Assembly: GCA_028823145.1 (NCBI GenBank)
Contig: JAPKCA010000010.1
Span: 1-38,999, forward strand
Direction of reading: 5' to 3'
Length of the DNA stretch: 38,999 bases
Source: Flavobacteriales bacterium
GTDB lineage: Bacteria > Bacteroidota > Bacteroidia > Flavobacteriales_D > Sanyastnellaceae
Position 1 is the stretch's first letter. Every line of letters starts with the position of its first letter. A program made the position numbers and the translations under genes. Below are positions 16,183 through 23,903 of this stretch, in pieces. Under the pieces are notes generated by a model that saw only the letters and a list, made by a program, of their open reading frames with translations, searched no databases and was not told the DNA's origin.

Positions 16183-17604
16183 GTGTTCAGTCAGAGAGAC
16201 ACGCTTACACGATGCAACGCCCTTCGTCAGGCTATTTTAACCAGCGGGATTGGGGTAATTTCTTTGATGGCTCATAGCCAAACGTACCAAGACAGCACGG
16301 GACATGTTCCAGCAATTCGGGTGCAAGAACCCTTTGTTGCACCTGAAGGAAGCTATTGGCAGCGCTTGCCAAATCAGCATCTGTTTGATTTCTCTGGAGA
16401 AAATGGAAGCGTTTATGTCGATCCCGTCGTTCAAGTGCATGGGGGTGGGACCAAAAACATGGAAGCGGAGGTCGTGTGGGACAACATCCGAGGAGCACGG
16501 GTCCAAGCTACAATTGATGGTATTTGGCATCTCGGCGGAGAGCTTCTCGAGCGCCAAGGAGTGGCCGACCCCATACTCGGCTATTGGGCTGTGCAAAACC
16601 GAATTCCCGGTTGGGGACGTTCGAAATTGGGACGGCAAGGAGCTTGGAACACGTTGGAAACAGCCTATTACGATGTGTCGAGAGCCCGGGGATGGTGCGG
16701 CTGGAGCGATGGCCAGTGGTCTGTCGATGGAGGAATCGATGCATTGCACATTGGGGCAGGCAACAGGAGCGCATTCGCGTCCATCGACGCGGCGCCTTCG
16801 CCCTATTTACGCATTGGATTTGAGCACGGAGGGTTGAAGAGTGAGTGCTGGGCCACCCAATGGAATAGCACAGAAAGGGGACCTTTAGGTGAAACAGCTG
16901 AATCTTTGTTCAACCGCTCCCGGGTGTTCTACGCCGTTCAATCGTGGAATTTTCATTCGAACTGGATTGTCCAAGGGGTCTATTCTTACGTTCGCGATAA
17001 AGAAGCTTCGATCGCTGAAGAGGGATGGCAGGCTTTTGGACTGGAAGAAAACAAACCGTATCACGCCGAACGGCATTGGGGTGGTTTGGAATTGCAACAT
17101 CATATGCGTTTCTCTGAACGATCCAAAGGAATCCTCTATGGGCAAATATCCACAGATTTTGGAGGGCCACGATGGTCAGCTGGGGTATCATCTTCTCGTG
17201 GGCGAAGGTTAACATCACTGGCTGGCTGGCGCTTTGCCAGCAAGAAGTGGAGCGCGCGACTGGAGTGGGTTCAACGCACCCGCAATCACCAAGCCGAAGT
17301 AGCATTCCAAGAAAGTCCCAAGTTGGCAGCTTTTGAGCACGCTGGGATTTCAGTGCATTCGCTTTGGGAAAATGCCCTGACCCTTCAAAGTAGGTACCAT
17401 CCAATCCCAAAACTTGAATTGGCCGCAACCGGAGAAATCAATGACCAGTTCATCTGGGGTCGACTCGCGATTGGGTGGCAATTTCAATCGGTTTGGCCCA
17501 TGCAATGCTTTGCGTCCATGTCGAGGATTAACAGCTCCTCTTCAACAAGCGACCTCGATATTTATTCCTGGCAAATAGGAATTCAATCAGCGATTCGTCC
17601 TTGA
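16183..17604 (+). CDS. Wzi/RemB-like outer-membrane barrel protein (first copy)
   Basis: The gene begins at GTG 16183, the base after the fcl stop. The only nearby in-frame ATG (16267) would remove the signal peptide, which ends near residue 33 (HSQ). The 473-residue product is strand-rich with many Trp and Tyr. At 189-211 it has HIGAGNRSAF followed by APSPYLRI, matching the pattern of a Gly/Arg/Ser loop then P-Y-x-R seen in Wzi-type and RemB-like proteins, and in the second copy at 18906-20522. Wzi binds and anchors capsule at the outer membrane. RemB relatives occur in gliding bacteria. Assignment rests on motif pattern and glycan context. Confidence 0.65.
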   Translation: MFSQRDTLTRCNALRQAILTSGIGVISLMAHSQTYQDSTGHVPAIRVQEPFVAPEGSYWQRLPNQHLFDFSGENGSVYVDPVVQVHGGGTKNMEAEVVWDNIRGARVQATIDGIWHLGGELLERQGVADPILGYWAVQNRIPGWGRSKLGRQGAWNTLETAYYDVSRARGWCGWSDGQWSVDGGIDALHIGAGNRSAFASIDAAPSPYLRIGFEHGGLKSECWATQWNSTERGPLGETAESLFNRSRVFYAVQSWNFHSNWIVQGVYSYVRDKEASIAEEGWQAFGLEENKPYHAERHWGGLELQHHMRFSERSKGILYGQISTDFGGPRWSAGVSSSRGRRLTSLAGWRFASKKWSARLEWVQRTRNHQAEVAFQESPKLAAFEHAGISVHSLWENALTLQSRYHPIPKLELAATGEINDQFIWGRLAIGWQFQSVWPMQCFASMSRINSSSSTSDLDIYSWQIGIQSAIRP

Positions 17605-17689
17605 ATAGGTTCATATAAAACAGCTCCCCCAAAGTCATTTGGTCCTGAATTATCCACAATTGTTTTGGATACTTTAGTTGCCCTAATGG

Positions 17690-17719
17690 TTTGGCCATCA
17701 TTGTTTTATCGTATTTTAG
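17690..17719 (+). promoter_or_regulatory. Promoter of the WecA/MraY-type gene
   Basis: TTTG (17690-17693), 18 bases, then TATTTTAG (17712-17719, one mismatch to TAnnTTTG), seven bases before the ATG at 17727. The spacing fits Bacteroidota promoters. It also argues against the in-frame TTG at 17691, which lies inside the -33 box. The rest of the gap 17605-17689 shows nothing further. Confidence 0.55.
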
Positions 17720-17726
17720 CTATCAA

Positions 17727-18815
17727 ATGATATCGTTAGTCGCCATTTCTTCGTTCTTGATGACCATTTTAGGGCTGCCAACCCTCATCAAAGTCGCGAA
17801 ACTAAAACGGTTGGTCGACGAGCCCGGAGAAGAAAGGAAAATTCATCATCGAAGTGTTCCAACCATTGGCGGGGTCATGATTTTCGTTGCCTTGCTCTTC
17901 AACTTTCTATTTTGGAGTTCTTTCAATTTCGGTTCAGAAAGTACGGGTATGGTCGGACAATCACTGGTCATGGCTTCCTTGATCCTTATTTTCTTCATGG
18001 GCTTGAAAGATGATATCATTGGGGTATCTCCAAGTAAAAAACTGCTGACCCATATGGTGATTGGCGGCATTCTTGTGGGGATTGGTGGATTCCAAATTCA
18101 TTCATTCAGCGGGCTATTTGGAGTCCAAGAATTGCATGAACCAATCAGCATCGTCTTTTCGGTTTTCGTGTACATCGTCATCGTCAATGCCTTCAATTTG
18201 ATTGATGGAATCGATGGGCTCGCGGCCGGATACAGTGCGGTGGCGATGGGCGCTTTTGCCTTCTGGTTCTTGTCAACAGGGGCTTATTCTGAAGCCATTC
18301 TCGCCCTGGCCGCTGGAGGAAGCATGTTGGGATTCTTGGTTTTCAATTTCGCGCCAGCAAGAATATTCATGGGAGATTGCGGTTCTTTGGTTATCGGGTT
18401 GATTGGGTATGTTCTCTCTGTTCAATTGATGAACACCCCAACCGAATCCATTCCAGATCATTTGATCTTGGTTTCCAAGGAAGTCTTCGCCATGGGTCTT
18501 TTGGCCTACCCGCTGGTCGACACATTGCGGGTCTTTTGCCTAAGAGCGGCGCGAGGAATTTCTCCTTTCCATCCGGACCGAAATCATTTGCATCACCGAT
18601 TGATGATGCGATTCGGAACGCATCAAAAGACCGCTGTTTTTGTTTATGTCTACAGCATCGTGTTTTGTGCCTTGCCTTTTTTGTCCAGTTCATTCCATGG
18701 CATTTTATCCAATGAAGTGTTTTTCTTCATGCTTCTAGGCTTGGCATTTGCTTGTTTCATTCCAATTCTGCGGTCTACAAAATCGGATCTTAAGACGGAA
18801 TTGAAATCCGATTAA
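17727..18815 (+). CDS. WecA/MraY-type undecaprenyl-phosphate sugar-1-phosphate transferase
   Basis: The 362-residue protein has about ten or eleven membrane helices. It carries the family's cytoplasmic motifs: RLVDEPGEERKIHHRSVPTIGG (29-49), the Mg-binding Asp pair in LKDD (93-96), NAFNLIDGIDG (154-164), MGDCGS (215-220, usually MGDTGS) and HPDRNHLHHRL (282-292). It would transfer a HexNAc-1-phosphate (probably GlcNAc) from a UDP-sugar to undecaprenyl phosphate and so start a surface glycan. The HLHH motif places it in the WecA/TagO branch and not with MraY. It lies between the two Wzi/RemB-like genes. Confidence 0.93.
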   Translation: MISLVAISSFLMTILGLPTLIKVAKLKRLVDEPGEERKIHHRSVPTIGGVMIFVALLFNFLFWSSFNFGSESTGMVGQSLVMASLILIFFMGLKDDIIGVSPSKKLLTHMVIGGILVGIGGFQIHSFSGLFGVQELHEPISIVFSVFVYIVIVNAFNLIDGIDGLAAGYSAVAMGAFAFWFLSTGAYSEAILALAAGGSMLGFLVFNFAPARIFMGDCGSLVIGLIGYVLSVQLMNTPTESIPDHLILVSKEVFAMGLLAYPLVDTLRVFCLRAARGISPFHPDRNHLHHRLMMRFGTHQKTAVFVYVYSIVFCALPFLSSSFHGILSNEVFFFMLLGLAFACFIPILRSTKSDLKTELKSD

Positions 18816-18893
18816 CAGACGCTGAGCGTGGACTTGAGTCTATCGAATCGAACAAAGGCTGCTTCAGGAGACACGACATCCTTCACAGAAGCG

Positions 18894-18901
18894 TAATTTC
18901 G
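18894..18901 (+). promoter_or_regulatory. Leaderless-type -7 element of the second Wzi/RemB-like gene
   Basis: TAATTTCG (exact TAnnTTYG) lies four bases before the ATG at 18906. The same octamer and spacing occur before the ABC exporter gene at 34314. Confidence 0.55.
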
Positions 18902-18905
18902 GGTC

Positions 18906-20522
18906 ATGCCAAGCGACCCAAAAAGCACATCTTTCGTCTCCTTTGTTCTCGTTCTATGGGTTGGATGGTGCATCAGCTCGTGCGTTCCATGCTTTGGACA
19001 AGCCCATCAAACGCGAGCTTGGCACATGACATCAGCGACTCCATTGAATGGCGCCCAAGTGATGCCCTTGAATCCGTTTGAGTTCGAGTCCGACTCGCTC
19101 ACTTCGCTCCGAGTGTTTGAAGTCAATGGCTACGCCACACCTCAATGGTCACCAGGAGCGCGTCTCCAAGGAAGTTGGATTGAACTGCCTTCTGCTGGTG
19201 GCGTAGGTTGGAGAGCGGGCTTGACCATTCAAGGTGGGCACAAGCGCTGGAAATGGGAAGGGACGGCTGATCATTGGCGCGTGGCTGGCGTCCACGAGTC
19301 GGACTGGAATGAGGCCTGGCAATGGGGCGTTTGGGATGGAATCGGATACGCCTGGAATCCAAACCCTGCAGATATCGCTATCGCGCGTGCTACCGGTTCG
19401 GTCAGCTATCAAGTCAGCCCCTCAGTGGCATTGGATTTAGGCAAAAACCAACACCATTGGGGCAAAGGTTGGCGCTCTCTTTGGCATGATCGTCAAGCAG
19501 CGGCATTGCCTTATGCCCGACTAAGCGCAAATGCTGGAAAAGTGCACTACACTCACCTCATAGGCTCCACCATGCACCTGGGCGTCGGAAGCCCTCCCGC
19601 TTTACCGTCCAATGGGAGAAACAACCCCGGCACCTACACCACAAAAAAAAGAGCATGGATGGCTTCTCATGTGGTCGACGTTGAGCTTGGGGGAGGATGG
19701 AATGCTGGGCTCTTTGGTGCGGTGACCTGGCTCCACGCAGATTCCGGTTATTCCCATCGATTCGAACCGGCTTATGCCTTGCCATTCATCGCCTTTCGCC
19801 CGACAGAATACGCTATTGGATCTGCGGATAACGCGCTCATAGGGGCATCACTGGAGTGGATTCCGCGGTTCGCTAAAAAGCAAGTTTTGATCTACGGTCA
19901 GCTGTTGTTTGATGAAATGGTCGTGAGTGAATTGCTCTCATCCGACGGATGGTGGGCGAACAAATGGGGTGTTTTAGGTTCCGTCCAGTGGCGAAGTTCC
20001 AATGAGCATTGGTTCGTTGTACTTGAGGCTTCTGGTGTCCGTCCTTACACCTATTCCCATGCCTCTAGTGCTCAATCATGGACGCACCAACATCAACCTT
20101 TGGCCCACCCCAGCGGAAGCAACTTCGTTGAAGGACGATTTCATGTCCAATGGAAAAACAACAAGTGGAGTTGGCATACCGGTGCGGTTTATATTCGAAA
20201 AGGCAAAGATGAGTTCGCGGAACTGGGGATGGAGCCATCGGCGTCCGTTGGATCGAACCCGCTCCTGTCTTATACGACCCGTCCCGAGGACTACGGAATC
20301 GATTGGATCTATGATGGAAATGGCCTTGTCGAAGACGCCGGTATCCAGGATGTCGCTCGCCTGTGGATGGATTTGGGTTATACCCTGCCTCAATTAGGTG
20401 GGCAAGAGGCCTTTGTCCGCGGCATGATGAGAAAAGAGTCCGGCGCACAAGCCGACCAAGCGTGGTGGAGACTGGAGGTCGGAATTCGGGTCAACCGAGT
20501 TTTTGAAGAGCGGAACTGGTAA
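18906..20522 (+). CDS. Wzi/RemB-like outer-membrane barrel protein (second copy)
   Basis: The 538-residue protein has a long signal peptide (hydrophobic 9-30, cleavage near FGQ-A) and many tryptophan-rich strands. The core signature is LDLGKNQHHWGKGWRSLW (177-194 region) followed by LPYARLSANAGKVHYTHL (201-218 region). This resembles the G-x-G-x-R-S ... P-Y-x-R pattern of gliding-associated RemB and capsule-assembly Wzi proteins. It probably forms a barrel that anchors or exports a surface polysaccharide. A promoter element four bases upstream of the start suggests it is transcribed independently of the WecA-type gene. Confidence 0.72.
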   Translation: MPSDPKSTSFVSFVLVLWVGWCISSCVPCFGQAHQTRAWHMTSATPLNGAQVMPLNPFEFESDSLTSLRVFEVNGYATPQWSPGARLQGSWIELPSAGGVGWRAGLTIQGGHKRWKWEGTADHWRVAGVHESDWNEAWQWGVWDGIGYAWNPNPADIAIARATGSVSYQVSPSVALDLGKNQHHWGKGWRSLWHDRQAAALPYARLSANAGKVHYTHLIGSTMHLGVGSPPALPSNGRNNPGTYTTKKRAWMASHVVDVELGGGWNAGLFGAVTWLHADSGYSHRFEPAYALPFIAFRPTEYAIGSADNALIGASLEWIPRFAKKQVLIYGQLLFDEMVVSELLSSDGWWANKWGVLGSVQWRSSNEHWFVVLEASGVRPYTYSHASSAQSWTHQHQPLAHPSGSNFVEGRFHVQWKNNKWSWHTGAVYIRKGKDEFAELGMEPSASVGSNPLLSYTTRPEDYGIDWIYDGNGLVEDAGIQDVARLWMDLGYTLPQLGGQEAFVRGMMRKESGAQADQAWWRLEVGIRVNRVFEERNW

Positions 20523-20569
20523 TTCAAATGCAGGCATGATTTGATGGGTGAGAAACGCGAGGTGGCATG

Positions 20570-20577
20570 TACTTTTG
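20570..20577 (+). promoter_or_regulatory. -7 element (TACTTTTG) of the ctaB-cox operon
   Basis: TACTTTTG is an exact TAnnTTTG match 16 bases before the chosen ctaB ATG. A TTTG at 20540-20543 lies 26 bases upstream, slightly farther than usual. The element would lie inside the coding sequence if the upstream start at 20567 were used, which favours the ATG at 20594. Confidence 0.5.
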
Positions 20578-20593
20578 TGCCCACGCTAAGCTC

Positions 20594-21457
20594 ATGCCTG
20601 AACGCTTCAAAGACATTGCCGCCTTATTCAAAATCCGCCTCGGATTTTTTGTTGTGCTTTCCGCCATTCTAGGTTGGTTTATGGCCGTGGACACCATTGA
20701 TCTGAATGCTCTCTTGTTGTTGAGCATCGGTGGATATTTGTTAACCGGCGCATCCAATGGTCTAAATCAAATCATAGAAACCCGGGTCGATGGTTTGATG
20801 GCACGAACCTCGAATCGTCCTTTGCCCACGGGGAGAATGAGTGTCCGTGAAGCATGGGTGTATAGCATCTTAGCGGCATCCGTTGGTTTGTTTTGTTTGT
20901 TTTCGTTAAATGCCCTGAGCGGATGGCTAGGGGTTGCAGCGCTGGTAAGCTATGCATTCATTTACACCCCCCTCAAGGGGAAAACATCCTTGAGTGTCTT
21001 CGTTGGGGCCTTTCCTGGCGCGCTCCCGCCCATGATTGGCTATGTGGCGGCAACGGGCGACTTCGGAATTGAACCTGGATCGCTGTTTGCTGTTCAGTTT
21101 ATGTGGCAATTCCCTCATTTTTGGGCCATCGCTTGGCTCGCACACGACGACTATCAGCTGGCTGGCTATCAAATGCTGCCCTTCCAAGCTGGCCGCAGTA
21201 AACGCAGTGCTTGGCAAATCCTGATGTACACCCTTTTTTGCATTCCCGCCTCTATGCTTCCGTGGGCACTTCCCAGCGGAACTCCGATGGTAGGCGACTA
21301 TGCTTTGGTGGTTGCCATCCTGTGCGGAATTATGTTCATCATTCCCGCCGCTCAATTGTACCGCTCCTTGGATATGAAGCACGCACGACGATTGATGTTT
21401 GCCTCTTTTATCTATTTGCCCGTTGTGCAACTCGCATACGTTCTCGATAAGCTTTGA
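20594..21457 (+). CDS. ctaB: Protoheme IX farnesyltransferase (heme O synthase)
   Basis: The 287-residue UbiA-family membrane protein adds a farnesyl group to heme B to make heme O for heme-copper oxidases. The first prenyl-diphosphate motif lies at 55-80: NGLNQIIETRVDGLMARTSNRPLPTG, with Asn55, Glu62, Asp66 and the RTxNRP tail typical of CtaB. Other marks are YTPLKGKTSLSVFVGAFPGALPP and the second motif HDDYQLAGYQMLP. Eight or nine helices are predicted. It leads the oxidase assembly operon, with the cox3 genes directly downstream. Confidence 0.96.
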   Translation: MPERFKDIAALFKIRLGFFVVLSAILGWFMAVDTIDLNALLLLSIGGYLLTGASNGLNQIIETRVDGLMARTSNRPLPTGRMSVREAWVYSILAASVGLFCLFSLNALSGWLGVAALVSYAFIYTPLKGKTSLSVFVGAFPGALPPMIGYVAATGDFGIEPGSLFAVQFMWQFPHFWAIAWLAHDDYQLAGYQMLPFQAGRSKRSAWQILMYTLFCIPASMLPWALPSGTPMVGDYALVVAILCGIMFIIPAAQLYRSLDMKHARRLMFASFIYLPVVQLAYVLDKL

Positions 21458-21472
21458 ACCCCGATTCCAACC

Positions 21473-22279
21473 ATGGCCATGAATAACCAAAGCCCCTCTG
21501 CATCCAAAATGGATGTTTTTGACGGTCTCGAACCTGAGGTTCGCGAGCGCACGAAAAAAATGCTCATGTATTTCATCGTATTCGCGGTGGTCATGTTATT
21601 TGCTGGATTTACAAGTGCCTATATCGTTTCCAACATGGGGCAGTATTGGGTACATGTCGATCCCACGAGTGCCTTCTGGATTTCGAACGTTTTGTTGTTG
21701 GGGTCTAGCACCTCACTCTGGTTTGCGATCAAGAGCATGCGTTCCGGCAAAAAAAACAACACCTTGGTCGGATTGGGCTTGACCCTGGCCATGGGAATTG
21801 GATTTACCTTGAGTCAAGCTGAAGGTTGGAAAAATCTTTCTGACATGGGGCTGGGTTGGAATGTTACAGACCATGAATCCGGCATGCAAGCATACCGGTG
21901 GAACAACATCGAAGCCATGATGGAAGGACCCGCTGTTTACGGCCAAGATTATTCGATCACACGAAACGGAGAGCCGATCCTTTTTGATGCGAGCAAGAAT
22001 GAATTTTACGCCACAAAAGACGTCCTGATGGTTCGCCCAGTCACCCGAGAAGTCGCTCGGACATCCAATTCGGGTGGAGGCTACCTATGGATTCTAATGG
22101 GCGTTCACATCCTGCACTTGACATTTGGATTTGTGTATTTGGTGATCAATGGGATTCGGGTTGCCAAAGGCACGATCCATTCAAACGATGTAGTGCAGCT
22201 TCAGACCCTCAGTATATACTGGCATTTCATGGGTGCCCTCTGGCTTTATCTTTTTCTGTTCTTGTTTTTTATGCATTGA
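21473..22279 (+). CDS. Heme-copper oxidase subunit III (first copy, with periplasmic-type insertion)
   Basis: The 268-residue protein has five hydrophobic helices (about 31-52, 68-87, 98-116, 204-225, 248-267) and the family ending QTLSIYWHFMGALWLYLFLFLFF. An insertion of about 85 residues (118-203), rich in charged and polar residues, separates helices three and four. Subunit III stabilises the catalytic core of cytochrome oxidase. It starts 15 bases after ctaB. A second ATG at 21479 is an alternative start. The catalytic subunits I and II are not in the window. Confidence 0.87.
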   Translation: MAMNNQSPSASKMDVFDGLEPEVRERTKKMLMYFIVFAVVMLFAGFTSAYIVSNMGQYWVHVDPTSAFWISNVLLLGSSTSLWFAIKSMRSGKKNNTLVGLGLTLAMGIGFTLSQAEGWKNLSDMGLGWNVTDHESGMQAYRWNNIEAMMEGPAVYGQDYSITRNGEPILFDASKNEFYATKDVLMVRPVTREVARTSNSGGGYLWILMGVHILHLTFGFVYLVINGIRVAKGTIHSNDVVQLQTLSIYWHFMGALWLYLFLFLFFMH

Positions 22280-22404
22280 ATAACTCAGCCTGAAACGTCA
22301 GATTTTAAGGGACTTGGCCCAATAAATATCTCCCCAACAATCCCCGCTATTTTGATTGGATATCAATTGCGCAGAAAGTGGTGGTCTGAATGGGATTCAT
22401 TGCA

Positions 22405-22412
22405 TAAATTTG
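22405..22412 (+). promoter_or_regulatory. Internal -7 element before the second cox3 gene
   Basis: TAAATTTG (exact TAnnTTTG) lies 16 bases before the ATG at 22429, the same distance as at ctaB. The 149-base gap 22280-22428 is the largest inside the oxidase operon and probably carries a second promoter. No -33 box is clear. Confidence 0.45.
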
Positions 22413-22428
22413 CCGCCAAATTGCAACC

Positions 22429-23409
22429 ATGGGCGGAGAAGCGACAAAAGTGATTTCAAAGGATGTTCTCTGGGGAGGAGGGCAATCTCCCTTTAGCGTC
22501 AGTTATGGCAAAATGATGATGTGGTACTTCCTCGTTTCAGACGCCTTGACGTTTGGAGGATTGTTGACCGCGTACGGTTTCGTTCGCGCGAGCAGCACGG
22601 ACCCATGGCCGATTGGGGAACAAGTATTCCGGGCACTTCCGTTCATGGATGGAGAGTACCCCCTGATTTACGTCGCATTGATGACTTTCATTCTCATTGT
22701 TTCTTCGGTCACCATGGTGATGGCTGTTGAAGCGGGGCACCGCAACGATAAAAAAAGAGTGGTCACTTGGCTCGGCTGGACCGTGCTCGGAGGGTTCATC
22801 TTTCTAGGCTCGCAGGCTTGGGAGTGGTCGCACTTCATCCATGGGAGTGGTGGTTCTTTTTTATTGACTAAAAATGTCTCGGTCACTTCGGATGACGGCC
22901 AAGAATTTGACTTGCTCAAGGGCGAAGCGGTCTTCATGGACCACCATTTTGGATATCTGGCAGAGCCTTGGATCGAAGGCGAACCTCAGGTCTCTTTGGT
23001 AGAGAGTGATCACGGAGTGAAATTGGTGGAAATGGGAGAGCATCCTCATGAAGCGGAATTGCACAGCCTGACGCTGAACAAATACATCGCCAACGAGGTG
23101 CACGTCAGCGGAGAAGACGCTTTGAAATTGTGGAACGCTCGCTCCGAGAGTTTCTCGTTTGGAGCCAACATGCACGACAATGAATACGCTATCCAACAAT
23201 CGTATGCCAACTTCTTCTTCTTCATTACGGGATTCCACGGATTCCACGTGTTTTCTGGAGTCCTCATCAACTTGATCATTTTCATTATGGCTTATCGCGG
23301 GGTGTTTGAACGCCGTAAGCACTATGAAATGGTAGAAAAGATTGGATTGTATTGGCACTTTGTGGACTTGGTGTGGGTCTTTGTATTCACCTTCTTCTAC
23401 CTCATCTGA
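22429..23409 (+). CDS. Heme-copper oxidase subunit III (second copy, longer insertion)
   Basis: The 326-residue protein has helices at about 29-50, 77-101, 113-130, 258-289 and 305-326 and a conserved end (GLYWHFVDLVWVFVFTFFYL), typical of CoxC/CtaE. An insertion of about 115 residues (140-255) between helices three and four contains many histidines and acidic residues (MDHHFGY, GEHPHEAELH). It sits at the same place as the insertion in the first copy. Two subunit III genes in tandem are usual in Flavobacteriales oxidase loci. Confidence 0.93.
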   Translation: MGGEATKVISKDVLWGGGQSPFSVSYGKMMMWYFLVSDALTFGGLLTAYGFVRASSTDPWPIGEQVFRALPFMDGEYPLIYVALMTFILIVSSVTMVMAVEAGHRNDKKRVVTWLGWTVLGGFIFLGSQAWEWSHFIHGSGGSFLLTKNVSVTSDDGQEFDLLKGEAVFMDHHFGYLAEPWIEGEPQVSLVESDHGVKLVEMGEHPHEAELHSLTLNKYIANEVHVSGEDALKLWNARSESFSFGANMHDNEYAIQQSYANFFFFITGFHGFHVFSGVLINLIIFIMAYRGVFERRKHYEMVEKIGLYWHFVDLVWVFVFTFFYLI

Positions 23410-23446
23410 CTCGGCCCTTACCAGCAAACCGCTCAAATTACGCCTC

Positions 23447-23824
23447 ATGGAACGCGACGATCTCATAGTCAACGACAACTACGCCTTGAACGCTCATCAC
23501 AGCGAGGAGGAAGGTGCTAAAATCCGTAGGAACACCTGGAAAGTCACAGCGATACTGACGGTTTTGACGAGCCTTGAAGTAGCGATGGGCATTTATTTCA
23601 AGCGCTCTGATTCCTTCTCTTGGGTCATGATCAAATGGACCTTTATTGTCTTGACCTTAGTCAAAGCTGCATACATCGTTCTCGTATTTATGCACCTGGG
23701 TGACGAGCGGAGCAATTTAAAAAAAGCAGTCCTGGCCCCTTATATCTTGTTCGTCGGCTACTTGCTGTTCATAGCCATCACCGAAGGGTTTGGGCATATG
23801 AATCTCAGCAACGAGCACCACTGA
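23447..23824 (+). CDS. Cytochrome c oxidase subunit IV (prokaryotic type)
   Basis: The ATG at 23447 gives 125 residues; the in-frame extension to 23342 overlaps cox3. After a soluble N-terminus rich in His and acid residues, three helices follow (about 31-48, 55-76, 90-109). The family motif TFIVLTLVKAAYIVLVFMHLGDE lies across the second. CoxD-type subunit IV assists assembly and stability of the oxidase. It starts 37 bases after the second cox3 gene. Confidence 0.9.
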   Translation: MERDDLIVNDNYALNAHHSEEEGAKIRRNTWKVTAILTVLTSLEVAMGIYFKRSDSFSWVMIKWTFIVLTLVKAAYIVLVFMHLGDERSNLKKAVLAPYILFVGYLLFIAITEGFGHMNLSNEHH

Positions 23825-23903
23825 TTGGCCATTGACCTCCATTGAACCAGCCGAGGTGGGCAAAGGTTTTGCCCTTGTGTAAAGGCCCACTTGAATTCCA
23901 CCA

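Noticed and set aside
17691-17726. TTG 17691 as start of the WecA-type gene
   Set aside because: It lies within the -33 box of a well-spaced promoter; ATG 17727 gives a normal family N-terminus.
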